A stretch of DNA of 64,000 nt, taken from the NCBI GenBank assembly GCA_902797965.1, contig CADBUY010000015.1:20251-84250 (forward strand). Direction: 5' to 3'. The stretch is from an uncultured bacterium (lineage in GTDB: Bacteria; Cyanobacteriota; Vampirovibrionia; Gastranaerophilales; Gastranaerophilaceae). The position numbers and the translations under genes are program-made. Of the stretch, positions 1 to 9,179 are shown piece after piece (within the stretch, counting starts at the first letter, position 1; the number at the start of each line of letters is the position of its first letter). The notes below the pieces were generated by a model that searched no databases, was not told the origin of the DNA, and saw nothing but the letters and a program-made list of their open reading frames with translations.

Positions 1-2
1 AA

Positions 3-236
3 CAAGACTGGAATTCTGTATTAGGTGCAAGAACCTCTGCTATGATGTGGGATGACACTACTGGTGTTAATAAAGTTAAAAACAACAATGACAACTCTCA
101 AGGCGGTGTAACAGTAAACGGCAGATACTTAAAACCGGGCAAATATACCGGTCCGGCTATAGGACTTGGTACAGGTGTTTACATCGTTAAAGACGGTAAA
201 GTATTCGATTTAAGTGGTAAAGAAGTAAACTTCTAA
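3..236 (+). CDS. C-terminal end of an unrecognised protein (5' truncated by window edge)
   Basis: The reading frame is open from the first bases of the window and ends at a TAA at 234-236, so only the last 77 or so residues are visible. An internal Met at 42 is not a convincing start because the frame continues upstream and no ribosome binding site precedes it. The fragment is polar and Gly/Asn/Lys rich, with alternating hydrophobic residues that suggest a small beta-rich end domain. No family is recognised. It lies 82 bp upstream of the 967-residue gene on the same strand. Confidence 0.6.
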   Translation, partial: QDWNSVLGARTSAMMWDDTTGVNKVKNNNDNSQGGVTVNGRYLKPGKYTGPAIGLGTGVYIVKDGKVFDLSGKEVNF

Positions 237-318
237 ATTTATAATAACAACCGGGGACGGCTATAAGTCCCCGATTGTTTAACACCTTTTTATCTGATAT
301 CAAATTAAGGAGCAATAT

Positions 319-3222
319 ATGAATTTTGATGTAGCAAAATTTATTGCCAAAGTGGAAGAATTTGCTAATAGTGACGCTGAACGACAAAATAAAACAGACG
401 GCAAACTGGATAAATTTGAAAAAGCAAGCTTATTTAACAATAAAGAGTTAACTCAAGAGTTGACTACAGCGATTCAAAACGGTGCGGTCAATGAGATTGA
501 CGCTAAAGAAATATTCGGACTATCCAAAAACGACTATTCTAAATATAAACAAATTGCATCCAAATCATCTGCAGAGATGATGCAGGATGATGTACTGGAT
601 AGAATCTTTAAAGGCGGTTCATCCTACTTCTTTACAAATGATTCAAACAACCAAGTTGTAATTGCAGACGAAATAGACTGGGATACTTTAGTTAGTGACC
701 TGAACAATCGTTTATTGGGTGAAGATAAACAGTCAGTAAACAGAGAATACTACGCCAAATTGATGGATGAAGTTACGAATGTAACTGATAAAGTAAAACA
801 AGCGATGGATAAAGCTAAAGAAAACAGGGCAGACGGACAATCTTATGACTCCAGAGACGATGTTTTAAAATTATACGACCAGTTAAAAAAAGAACTTAAG
901 GCTGACAAAAAAGATGAATTTGCAGATTTTAAATCTTCTGTGCTGAAAAACCTTATGTTTATTGTTGAAAAGCATCAGATTGCAAAAGAACAAAATAAAT
1001 TAACAAATGCATATAATGAATTCAGAAAAAACGGACTCTCAAGAGAAGATGCTGTTAAAGCTGTTAAAACAGCTAAAGATGACAATGGCAAACCAAAATT
1101 TAAAGGTTCATATTATGAATCTTTCAGCAATCAATTTGGTTCAGTGGGAAGAAGCAATTCTCACAAAGGTCTGCTATCAGATATGGAAAGCGGAATTGTT
1201 CTTGAAGATGCTCGTCAGGAAGTTATGGACGCTATTTGGGCTCAAAGAGGCAAGGAAATATACAATAGTGGTGACGTAGAAGATGCCGCTAAAAAAGCAT
1301 TAGGCGACCATAACGATAAATATACCGCTAAAATCTTCAGAGGTGAGCTTTCTCTTACAGAAAAATTAAAATGGGAACGTTCTTCAATAAAAGACTTCAG
1401 AAAAGCTGTTGCCGCATATAACAGGGTAGAACATAACAAGGAGCAACAATATACAGAGACACAATTAACTGACGTAGTGAAAGATAAGAAAATTTTTGCA
1501 CAGCTGGTTAATGACGGACAACTGATTAGCTGCAATAAAGACAATAAAACTTATAATATATCAGGACTCTCTGATTTAATAAGAGATGCTGTCAGTTTTG
1601 CAGACTATAGGGCAAATTATCAAACAAAAGACAGTCGAGCTATTGGAGAGATAGAAAATGTAATAAATGCCATTTCTGTCCGAACTAATGGAGAAGTCAA
1701 AATATCAAGAACAGATGCAAAAAGACTTATCGATTTCTGCGGTTTTGACAGAGATAAGAAAAATGCGTTGTTAGTCATTTATAACGGACTGATAGGAAGC
1801 TGGTTGCCCGGAGTTTCCAGCCTTGCTACAGCACTCCTTGTAGACACTACTCCCGGTGGTGTAACACTTGATCCCTCAAACTTAAACAGCAATTTAAAAG
1901 ATATGGAATTCCCAATAAACATTACAAGCCAAAATGATATTAAATTTAATTTAGATGTATCTGTTAAAACAATTGTTGATGGTGTTCCGACACAAAGTAA
2001 AACTACTATCAATACATATGAGATAATGAGAAAGCTTGCACAACAAGGATTTGGTCCGGGAGAAGCCGGTTTTGAAATTCTGGAAGACGGCACATTCAGA
2101 TTATGGATTGATAAAGCATCAGAAGCCTCTACAACACAAGTGGCTCAACTGAAAACTATCCTCGGCGAAAACTTTGAAATTGATGTCAGAGATATTGATG
2201 TAGATAAAGAGCCGGATAGCGTTAACAGAAGTAAAGCATTCTTTGCAGGTTTAGCTATTGGTGCTGCTTTAGCAATATTAGGGGAAGCTCTTAAAGAACT
2301 TCCGGGAGAAAAACCAATACTTGCTACTAATCCTCAAGTCGACACTCTGGAAGACTATAAAAATGAACTTGAAACACAGGCTCAGTTACCTGCTCAAGCA
2401 CGCACTGGTATCTTGAAAATTGCTGAATACTTTTATAAAAAAGACGGTAATCTAAATAACTATAGAAAATTCTTAGCAAGTGCTGCCGGTGGCGAAAGTG
2501 TATTGAATAAAAAAGAACTTTTATTTGCAATATACATAAAGCTTGCCGAAATCAAAAATGAACTTGTTAAACCTCAACCGGCACCTCAACCTGCACCTGT
2601 ACCTGCTCAGGAAGAAGTTAAACAAATCGAATACGAAACTGACATGAAGAAAATTGATGAGGTAACTTATACTCCAAGAACAGTTAAGTTTACAGCTTGG
2701 CAAGACCTTGTCAACGGCTATGATTGCTTAAAGGACAAACGATATAACATTCCGGTAAAAACTCACAGCGGCAGGAATGTAATGCTTAACAACAGAATGG
2801 TTAAGGTTATGCAGGCAATCGACTTGTCTAAAGTTTCAAATCAGGAAACAATTGAAAGCGTGTATAATCTTGAAAAACTTGCCGCTTTTGCAAGAAAAGC
2901 AATTGAAACTGATATTGATACAGCAATACAGGAATTTCCTGACTTCCCGATTGACAAAGATAAATACAATGATGTTGTATTTGCATCAGCCGGCGTAAAG
3001 GGTTCTGTTGTTATACCTGATGTATACGATAACGGCACAAAATACGAATGGGTTGATAACGGTAGAGTCAACATTACACTTGGCGGTACAGATGTTGTAA
3101 CTGTTACAACTACAACACGTACAATTAATGGAGAAGAACACTATTACAAGAGGGTGAAAGGCTCCAATGATGCTTGGCAGGAAATATCAAAAACAGATTA
3201 TGACAGCTTACAGAAAAAATAA
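319..3222 (+). CDS. Large unrecognised protein with a degenerate EF-hand-like start and Pro-rich linker
   Basis: A 967-residue protein preceded by an AAGGAG site seven bases before the ATG. Visible parts are a charged helical N-terminal half with an EF-hand-like stretch near residues 25-37 (TDGKLDKFE, first ligand not acidic), hydrophobic segments around 484-508 and 640-658, a Pro-Ala-Gln linker near 751-764, and a beta-rich C-terminal segment. There is no signal peptide at the N-terminus, so location is unclear; the 640-658 segment could be a membrane helix or a glycine-rich buried helix. No catalytic motif is recognised. The stop is followed directly by an intrinsic terminator, so this ends a transcription unit. 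Confidence 0.8.
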   Translation: MNFDVAKFIAKVEEFANSDAERQNKTDGKLDKFEKASLFNNKELTQELTTAIQNGAVNEIDAKEIFGLSKNDYSKYKQIASKSSAEMMQDDVLDRIFKGGSSYFFTNDSNNQVVIADEIDWDTLVSDLNNRLLGEDKQSVNREYYAKLMDEVTNVTDKVKQAMDKAKENRADGQSYDSRDDVLKLYDQLKKELKADKKDEFADFKSSVLKNLMFIVEKHQIAKEQNKLTNAYNEFRKNGLSREDAVKAVKTAKDDNGKPKFKGSYYESFSNQFGSVGRSNSHKGLLSDMESGIVLEDARQEVMDAIWAQRGKEIYNSGDVEDAAKKALGDHNDKYTAKIFRGELSLTEKLKWERSSIKDFRKAVAAYNRVEHNKEQQYTETQLTDVVKDKKIFAQLVNDGQLISCNKDNKTYNISGLSDLIRDAVSFADYRANYQTKDSRAIGEIENVINAISVRTNGEVKISRTDAKRLIDFCGFDRDKKNALLVIYNGLIGSWLPGVSSLATALLVDTTPGGVTLDPSNLNSNLKDMEFPINITSQNDIKFNLDVSVKTIVDGVPTQSKTTINTYEIMRKLAQQGFGPGEAGFEILEDGTFRLWIDKASEASTTQVAQLKTILGENFEIDVRDIDVDKEPDSVNRSKAFFAGLAIGAALAILGEALKELPGEKPILATNPQVDTLEDYKNELETQAQLPAQARTGILKIAEYFYKKDGNLNNYRKFLASAAGGESVLNKKELLFAIYIKLAEIKNELVKPQPAPQPAPVPAQEEVKQIEYETDMKKIDEVTYTPRTVKFTAWQDLVNGYDCLKDKRYNIPVKTHSGRNVMLNNRMVKVMQAIDLSKVSNQETIESVYNLEKLAAFARKAIETDIDTAIQEFPDFPIDKDKYNDVVFASAGVKGSVVIPDVYDNGTKYEWVDNGRVNITLGGTDVVTVTTTTRTINGEEHYYKRVKGSNDAWQEISKTDYDSLQKK

Positions 3223-3226
3223 CAAA

Positions 3227-3255
3227 AAAAGCGGTGATTAAACTCACCGCTTTTT
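3227..3255 (+). terminator. Intrinsic terminator after the 967-residue gene
   Basis: A 7-bp GC-rich stem (GCGGTGA at 3231-3237 with TCACCGC at 3244-3250) is preceded by an A run and followed by five T residues. It begins a few bases after the stop codon. Confidence 0.85.
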
Positions 3256-3407
3256 GAGCTTGCGGAAAAATTAAAATTTTTCTCGCAAGCTCCATAGAAC
3301 GGTTTCAATGCGGGTTGTGTGCTATCCCGCACACGACCCGCATTTCACACGGTCGTGTTTGAAAAAGTTCGAAAAATTGTCATTTTTCGACTTTTTCCGC
3401 ACACTCT
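3256..3407. repeat. Three-hairpin intergenic repeat, copy 1
   Basis: A 152-bp element whose second copy is at 44405-44562. It holds three successive inverted repeats: an AT-rich hairpin in arms AGCTTGCG/CGCAAGCT, a GC-rich one with a 15-bp stem (ATGCGGGT... to ...ACCCGCAT), and an AT-rich one with arms GAAAAAGT/ACTTTTTC. The outer ends TGCGGAAAAA (3261-3270) and TTTTTCCGCA (3392-3401) are perfect 10-bp inverted repeats. This is the layout of a MITE or large REP element. In this copy the central stem has one C-to-T change that would leave a G-U pair in RNA, so pairing is kept. Confidence 0.8.
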
Positions 3408-3481
3408 TTTTGTAACTATTTTGTAACAATAAGGCAATTTCATACAACAAACTGTTTTTATAAACATGGAAGAAGTGTTGT

Positions 3482-4141
3482 ATGAATATTTATACTGTTA
3501 ACAATGACTATAATATTTCCATGCAGGGAAAAGGCAAAAGCCCTAATTGGTTTAAAAAACAACTAAAGCGTGTTGAGCAGAAGTTTCTCGACATGATGCC
3601 TTGCAGCACTTCAAAAGAGAGTAAAAATTCAACAAAAAACTGGGATAAATCATCGCACTGGGTTGGCGATCCAATGTGGAACAGAGGAATTATGGGAGCA
3701 ACGGCACTTCTTACCCAGCCGGCAATTGACTACTACAACCACAGAGTTGATGACGAAACAAGAACAGTTTCCAGAAACAGAACTGCTGCAAAAATTATTG
3801 CAGGTACAACTGTCGGAATGTTTGTTGTAAGAGGTCCTGTCTACAAAATGGTTGAAAAAATGACTGACTTAACCGGCAAAGGTAAATGGGCAAAAAAACT
3901 TCTTCCTAAAACATACATAGAGGAGCTTACAAAAAATCCGAATGCACTCAAGAATTATCGTTCTTCTGTTGCTATGGCATTAATCCTCGGAGTTAACTGC
4001 ATTACAAACTTCGTACTTGATGCACCATTTACCATGTTTTTAACAAACTATTTTAACAAACAATCCGGTGTTGAAACTTCAGATAAAAACAAGGATTTTA
4101 TAAACCCGGAAAAAGAAAAAACGGAGGTGGATAATGGCTAA
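3482..4141 (+). CDS. Unrecognised membrane protein, first of a translationally coupled pair
   Basis: A 219-residue protein with a basic, soluble N-terminal region (residues 1-60), a hydrophobic helix near 102-117 and another near 162-180, and a charged tail. No family is recognised. Its stop overlaps the start of the next gene by 8 bp, so the two are likely cotranslated and may form one membrane complex. The start follows GGAAGAAG about nine bases upstream. It lies just downstream of the three-hairpin repeat, which may sit in its leader or promoter region. Confidence 0.7.
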   Translation: MNIYTVNNDYNISMQGKGKSPNWFKKQLKRVEQKFLDMMPCSTSKESKNSTKNWDKSSHWVGDPMWNRGIMGATALLTQPAIDYYNHRVDDETRTVSRNRTAAKIIAGTTVGMFVVRGPVYKMVEKMTDLTGKGKWAKKLLPKTYIEELTKNPNALKNYRSSVAMALILGVNCITNFVLDAPFTMFLTNYFNKQSGVETSDKNKDFINPEKEKTEVDNG

Positions 4142-4721
4142 ATCATCTCTTTTCAGAAAACCAAAAGAATGGATATTTGAAACCTTCAAAGACGATACGT
4201 CAAAAATGATTATCGGCACAGGAACTCTTGGATGGATTATATCTTCACTTGCACAAATTGGTGCAATTGCAGGAAACCCGAAAATCTCATCAGAAAAGAA
4301 GAGCTTTCTGCTTCCGCAGGAACTTATGGATGCGGCAATTAACGTACTTGGATTCTTTGTTATAACCATGTTAACAAAAGTTGGAATCAAAAAAATGGCT
4401 TCTACAGGAAAAATAGCACCGCAAACAGTCAGAGATTTCTTAAATAAAAACAAAGATTTATATAAAGACAAAATCGGCAAAATTGATTTTAACTTAGATG
4501 AAGTATTATCAAAAAAACCTGAATATAAAGATATTTATAACTCATATAAATCTTATGAAAACTTTGCTGCAACTATGGGAACAATTGGCGCAAGCGTACT
4601 GTCATGTAATATTGTCACCCCGCTAATCCGAAACAAAACAGCATCCAGGGTTCAACAAACTTACATAGACATGAAAAACAACCCTGAAGCTTACAGAAAC
4701 TCAGGCAATATGAAAATTTAA
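4134..4721 (+). CDS. Unrecognised membrane protein, second of a coupled pair
   Basis: A 195-residue protein with hydrophobic segments near residues 25-47, 65-84 and 150-168, separated by a Lys-rich loop. A strong GGAGG site lies inside the end of the preceding gene, and the ATG overlaps that gene by 8 bp. Composition and layout resemble the partner protein, so the pair may have arisen by duplication, although I see no clear sequence alignment between them. No function can be assigned. Confidence 0.7.
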   Translation: MAKSSLFRKPKEWIFETFKDDTSKMIIGTGTLGWIISSLAQIGAIAGNPKISSEKKSFLLPQELMDAAINVLGFFVITMLTKVGIKKMASTGKIAPQTVRDFLNKNKDLYKDKIGKIDFNLDEVLSKKPEYKDIYNSYKSYENFAATMGTIGASVLSCNIVTPLIRNKTASRVQQTYIDMKNNPEAYRNSGNMKI

Positions 4722-4800
4722 AATAAAGATATTTTTATTGATTACAAATTTTAAATTCTTAATATAATTCCCCAATAGTGTTATTCATACAATTAAACTA

Positions 4801-4828
4801 TTGATTTTCCCCCTTGATGTAGTAGAAT
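4801..4828 (+). promoter_or_regulatory. Candidate sigma-70 promoter of pckA
   Basis: TTGATT at 4801-4806 and TAGAAT at 4823-4828 are separated by 16 bp. They lie about 45 bp upstream of the pckA start, which has a strong AGGAGG site. No operator is obvious. Confidence 0.45.
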
Positions 4829-4874
4829 TAGTGCGTATAGGAAACCGTTTAAACCTAAAAAGGAGGAAATATAA

Positions 4875-6473
4875 ATGGAAACTTATGGAATCGAAAAATG
4901 GGGGATTACATCTCCTAAGGCTGTTCACAGAAACTGGACACCTGCTCAATTAACAGAAGCAGCTCTTTTAAGAGGCGAAGGTAAACTTTCTGAAACAGGC
5001 GCTTTAGTTGTTACTACAGGTAAATACACAGGTCGTTCACCTAAGGACAAATTTATTGTTGATACAGAATCTATCCACAATGATATCGCTTGGGGAAATG
5101 TTAACAGACCTATCTCAAGAGAAGCTTTTAACTCAATCAGAGATAAAATCGCTAACTACTTAAACGGTAAAGAAGTATTTATTTTTGATGGTTTTGCAGG
5201 TGCAGACAAGAAATATACTCAAAAATTCAGAGTTATCAATGAATTAGCATCTCAAAACATGTTCATTCACCAATTATTAATCAGACCTACAGCAGAAGAA
5301 TTAGCAAGCTACGGTGAAGCTGATTACACAATTCTTTGCGCTCCTGGTTTCAAATGCGATCCTGCTATTGACGGAACAAATTCTGAAGCTTGTATAGCTA
5401 TCGACTACGAAGCTCACACAATTATTATCGCAGGTTCTCAATACTCAGGCGAAATCAAAAAATCAGTTTTCGCTACTATGAACTACGTTATGACTAAGAA
5501 AAACGTACTTCCAATGCACTGTTCAGCTAACATGGATCCTGAAACTCATGAAACAGCTGTTTTCTTCGGTCTTTCAGGAACAGGAAAAACAACTTTATCA
5601 GCTGACCCTGCTCGTAAATTAATCGGTGATGACGAACACGGCTGGTCACCTGACGGTGTATTCAACTTTGAAGGCGGCTGCTACGCTAAATGTATTAACT
5701 TAACAGAAGAAAATGAACCTGATATTTACCACGCAATCAAATTTGGTTCACTTGTTGAAAACGTAATCATGAACGATGAAACAAGAGAACTTGATTTCGC
5801 TGACGGTTCATTAACTGAAAACACTCGTGTAGGCTACCCTGTTAACTACATCAACAACGCTGCTATTCCTTCTAAAGGCGGAATACCAAAAGTTGTTGTA
5901 TTCTTAACTGCTGATGCATTTGGTGTTCTTCCTCCAATCTCAAGATTAGACAAGAACGCTGCTATGTACCACTTTGTAACAGGTTTCACTTCTAAATTAG
6001 CAGGTACTGAAAGAGGTATTACAGAACCTGTTCCTACATTCTCAACATTATTCGGCGAACCATTCATGCCAATGGATGCATCTGTTTACGCTAAGATGTT
6101 AGGTGACAAACTTGACCAATACGGTACTAAAGTTTACTTAGTAAATACAGGTTGGGCAGGCGGCTCAGCTTCATCAGGCGCTAAGAGAATGAAACTTTCT
6201 TACACTCGTGCTATGGTTACAGCAGCTCTTAACGGCTCTTTTGATAACATCGAATTCAAGCACCACGATGTATTCAACGTAGATTATCCTACATCTTGTC
6301 CTAACGTTCCTGATGAAATGTTAGATGCAAGAGGAATGTGGGCTGATAAAGCAGCATACGATGAAGCAGCTAACAAATTAGCTACAATGTTCAACGATAA
6401 CTTCTCTAAGAAGTATCCGAACATGCCATCAGAAATCGTAAACGCTGGTCCTAAACCATTGAGTTTGGTATAG
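4875..6473 (+). CDS. pckA: Phosphoenolpyruvate carboxykinase (ATP)
   Basis: Catalyses oxaloacetate + ATP to phosphoenolpyruvate + CO2 + ADP in the cytosol. It is used in gluconeogenesis or, in many anaerobes, run in reverse to fix CO2 and make ATP on the way to succinate. The 532-residue length matches the ATP-type family. The kinase motif GLSGTGKTTLSADP lies near residues 232-245, followed by the metal-binding GDDEHGW segment; the substrate-binding TGRSPKDKF motif is near residue 50. The start has a strong AGGAGG. Codon use is strikingly uniform, as expected of a highly expressed gene. It stands alone between intergenic repeats and a convergent gene. Confidence 0.97.
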   Translation: METYGIEKWGITSPKAVHRNWTPAQLTEAALLRGEGKLSETGALVVTTGKYTGRSPKDKFIVDTESIHNDIAWGNVNRPISREAFNSIRDKIANYLNGKEVFIFDGFAGADKKYTQKFRVINELASQNMFIHQLLIRPTAEELASYGEADYTILCAPGFKCDPAIDGTNSEACIAIDYEAHTIIIAGSQYSGEIKKSVFATMNYVMTKKNVLPMHCSANMDPETHETAVFFGLSGTGKTTLSADPARKLIGDDEHGWSPDGVFNFEGGCYAKCINLTEENEPDIYHAIKFGSLVENVIMNDETRELDFADGSLTENTRVGYPVNYINNAAIPSKGGIPKVVVFLTADAFGVLPPISRLDKNAAMYHFVTGFTSKLAGTERGITEPVPTFSTLFGEPFMPMDASVYAKMLGDKLDQYGTKVYLVNTGWAGGSASSGAKRMKLSYTRAMVTAALNGSFDNIEFKHHDVFNVDYPTSCPNVPDEMLDARGMWADKAAYDEAANKLATMFNDNFSKKYPNMPSEIVNAGPKPLSLV

Positions 6474-6489
6474 GATATAAATAAAATAT

Positions 6490-6600
6490 CTAAAGTAGGG
6501 TGGGCAAAATCGTAAGATGTGCCCACCTTTTAATTTAAACATATTATTTAGCAAAGTAGGGTGGGCAAAGCGAATGCGCGCCCACAAAGTAGCAAAGTAG
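6490..6600. repeat. Two short GTAGGGTGGGC palindromic repeats; the first may act as pckA terminator
   Basis: Two related units follow pckA, both starting AGTAGGGTGGGC and ending in GCCCAC. In the first, GGTGGGCA pairs with TGCCCACC and is followed by TTTT, so it can terminate pckA transcription. The second lacks the T run. They belong to the loose class of REP-like GTAGG palindromes seen again at 45.5, 46.4, 60.2 and 60.3 kb. Confidence 0.6.
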
Positions 6601-6651
6601 AAGAAATATTAGAAAAAGCAGAAAAGAAAATTGATAAAATATTAAGTGATA

Positions 6652-7977
6652 TTAATCAATCTTAACTTCAACTTCAAATTTTCTATTCCAGGGGTAAATG
6701 TAATCTATACTTCTTTTAGGAGTTTGCAGGGCACTAAATATAACATCTTCATAAGGTTTCATAAGTTTTTTAATATCACAAGGCTTATCAATTTGCCCTC
6801 TTACATTCGCCTGATACGCCCAGTCATCAAGGTATCTTATTGCCTGAAGCTTTTTGTACGCTTCATCATCATATTTAACAGCGTTAAACTTTACTTTTAC
6901 TCCCGCAAGCAAACTTCCCAAGGTATTTGCACTTGTATTCCATGCAGAAAATCCATAATCAGGAAGAGGTATATTTTTTAATAACTCTTTTACGAACTCA
7001 TTGTCAGCACCATTTGCATATCTGACATCTGCAACAGCAAAAGGTTTATTAGGTTTAACAAAGCCCCAGCTATAAGGTTCTGTTCCCCAACCCATTACAA
7101 GCTCTCCCTGTTTTTCTTTAAAATTATTGACTATTAACACAATATCAGCATCATCTTCAGCAGAAACTACATCGAACCCCCCAAGTTCAAGCTGCTCCAT
7201 CACAGACTTTTGTATTGAAATATCCTCATAATTTGAAATCTTGTCTAAATATTCAGGCTCTATAAATTTCGGATAAACTTTTATATTTTTTTCTATAGCT
7301 CTTGCAAGAAGTGTTAATGGAATCTCATCAGCACCTGTTTTTGTTATAGCACCCCAGTTATCAAGCATTATTGCTTCCGAAACATTAAAACCATACTGAG
7401 CACAATCATCCTTAGAGAATATTAATGCATCAAACAAACCTTCTTTCTGCCAGTCAAGATACATTGCATTTATATTAAAATTACGCTTTCTTGTATTCAA
7501 ATAATCATCAAGAATATTTTTTGGAATATCAGTTGGTATCGGCTTTTTATACTTGCAGGAATTATAAGAATAATCAAAAATCTTTTTACCCCAATCTTTC
7601 CAATATTCTTTTTCTTCCTCATTGTAATTATTATTTGAAATACGCATTATGCTTGAAAAAGCGTAAACCTTTTTACCTCTTAATATCGGTTTTATTTTTT
7701 CAATTCTTTTCTTAATATCCCGAAAACTGTCATTTATTCTTCTTGACGGAATTAACCCTCCATAAGCCAAAGTATCAAGCGACAATACCATAACATCTGT
7801 TTTGGGAATATTCGCCATCCAGTCAAAAATAGCATCAGTATCAGCATACTTGGTCAGACTGCCTAAATATTCCCTTGGCGGAATAAAAAGCTCTATATCC
7901 TTATCAATTGCACAAATATCTTTTGCTAAATTGTAACAAACCGGCCGATTATCTATAGGTATAAAACAAATCTTCAT
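6652..7977 (-). CDS. DUF4127 family protein
   Basis: A 441-residue protein matching the DUF4127 family. The N-terminus MKICFIPIDNRPVCYN and the following PPREYLGSL and LDTLAYGGLIPSR segments are the family signature (residues about 1-85). Conserved SKDDCAQYG, DEIPLTLLAR and VRYANGADNEF blocks follow. There is no signal peptide. The biochemical role of the family is not established; the chelatase-like conserved Asp and His residues suggest a metal-dependent fold, but that is inference. It is a single gene, convergent with pckA. Confidence 0.8.
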   Translation of the reverse strand: MKICFIPIDNRPVCYNLAKDICAIDKDIELFIPPREYLGSLTKYADTDAIFDWMANIPKTDVMVLSLDTLAYGGLIPSRRINDSFRDIKKRIEKIKPILRGKKVYAFSSIMRISNNNYNEEEKEYWKDWGKKIFDYSYNSCKYKKPIPTDIPKNILDDYLNTRKRNFNINAMYLDWQKEGLFDALIFSKDDCAQYGFNVSEAIMLDNWGAITKTGADEIPLTLLARAIEKNIKVYPKFIEPEYLDKISNYEDISIQKSVMEQLELGGFDVVSAEDDADIVLIVNNFKEKQGELVMGWGTEPYSWGFVKPNKPFAVADVRYANGADNEFVKELLKNIPLPDYGFSAWNTSANTLGSLLAGVKVKFNAVKYDDEAYKKLQAIRYLDDWAYQANVRGQIDKPCDIKKLMKPYEDVIFSALQTPKRSIDYIYPWNRKFEVEVKID

Positions 7978-8124
7978 AGCTGAATTTTATCACATTTTTA
8001 CGAGTTTTGTAAACAAATGTAAAATTTAATTGTTTTATATTAAAGTTTTACAAATAAATGCCGATAAATAGAGTAAAGGGAAAATAAAAAGAGAAAATTT
8101 AAATAAGCTTGGGAGGAATTTAAC

Positions 8125-8679
8125 GTGGCAAATTTGCAGGGGAAAAGCAATGCACAAATTCAGAACGATTTCGAAACTTCCGTTGGAGAAATCAAGCTTG
8201 TTGCAATGGATACCTTTGAAACAACAAGTTTTGATTATCACAAAATACCGGAAATAGACGGCAATGCCAGAAATCACGCATTTAGAATTGCAGACAAGAT
8301 TCAGGATGAAGCACATAAATTTTGGTTATTTCGAAGAAAAAATGTTATTAGAAACAGACTTCTGGAACTAAATAGACAAAACACATACAGTTTTACAGGA
8401 TATATGATAACGACATCTGATTCTCAATCAGTTCTTGGTGATATTGAAGATTGTATTAGCTTTGAGGTTTTAAAACACATGTTAATATGTCTTTTAAAAC
8501 AAGCGGAAGATTGCGGACTCGGCGATTCATTTCAATACAAAAAACTAAAAAAAGAGTATAGTTTATTAATTAAAACAGGGGGTTCTTCTTTAAAAAGAAA
8601 AGTAAATAAGAAACTTGTAAAAGAAACCAATATTCATATAGAGAATTTATATATGGAAATGTATAAAATTTTACACTAA
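8125..8679 (+). CDS. Unrecognised protein sharing a C-terminal domain with the gene at 9180
   Basis: A 184-residue soluble protein. A GGGAGGAATTT site precedes the GTG start. Residues 52-184 align with residues 235-369 of the protein encoded at 9180-10289: both have an [A/G]-x-[R/A]-[I/D]-ADKI-like start, an N-x-YSF-x-G motif (residues 86-92 here), a Leu-rich L[L/K]QA helix and a closing NLYxEM helix (174-180). It lacks the N-terminal repeats and Pro-rich linker of the larger protein. No known family is recognised. Confidence 0.7.
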   Translation: MANLQGKSNAQIQNDFETSVGEIKLVAMDTFETTSFDYHKIPEIDGNARNHAFRIADKIQDEAHKFWLFRRKNVIRNRLLELNRQNTYSFTGYMITTSDSQSVLGDIEDCISFEVLKHMLICLLKQAEDCGLGDSFQYKKLKKEYSLLIKTGGSSLKRKVNKKLVKETNIHIENLYMEMYKILH

Positions 8680-8700
8680 TAAGTTTTATAATCAAGTTAA

Positions 8701-8727
8701 AAAGACCGAAGAATCGGTCTTTTTTTG
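8701..8727 (+). terminator. Intrinsic terminator after the 184-residue gene
   Basis: A 9-bp stem (AAAGACCGA with TCGGTCTTT) around a four-base loop is followed by a run of T residues, 22 bp after the stop. Confidence 0.88.
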
Positions 8728-9179
8728 TTTTTTTGTAAATTTTTGTAAAATATTTAAAAATTTTTCTAAAGTTTAGAAAAAATTTGCCGATATATGAATT
8801 GTAATATTAAAGGGATTATGTAGAAGGACTTGGTTAAAAACTTACACACCGAATTTTACCTCAATTAAATAAATAGCAAAAATCTAATTGTAGAAGAAAA
8901 GAATAGCGGCATTTTTGGGCTGTCTAACCATTATGCCGAAAACATTTACCAGATGAAAGGAGCATATAGAATAATTATGATGATTTTTCTCAACCGTTTA
9001 AATCGCAGCGATTTTAAAAATTTTGCATTAAAAGTTTTATCAGAAGAAATTGTATTTAACCCCAAAAAAGAAATGATTTTTTGCAAACCTGAAGTAACAT
9101 AAAATATGAATTTTGGCTCTAAAAATTGAAGTGTAGAAAACCGTTAAATTAATATCAATCAACAAAAGGAGAAATTAAT
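8728..9179 (+). other. Long leader region with a hairpin and a possible 41-codon ORF
   Basis: This 450-bp gap is AT rich. It holds one inverted repeat, CGGCAT at 8907-8912 with ATGCCG at 8933-8938. It also holds a short open frame at 8977-9102 (ATGATG start, AAAGGAG 15 bp upstream, hydrophobic then basic). The short frame has no recognisable family and the ribosome site is too far away to be convincing. The last 30 bp carry the AAAGGAG site of the next gene. Confidence 0.4.

Noticed and set aside
6646..6981. Plus-strand ORF inside the DUF4127 gene
   Set aside because: It is a shadow of the real minus-strand gene, with no ribosome site and an implausible composition.
8977..9102. 41-codon ORF with an upstream AAAGGAG
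   Set aside because: The ribosome site is 15 bases from the ATG, the protein has no recognisable family, and the AT-rich context makes such ORFs likely by chance. It is noted only as part of the leader region.
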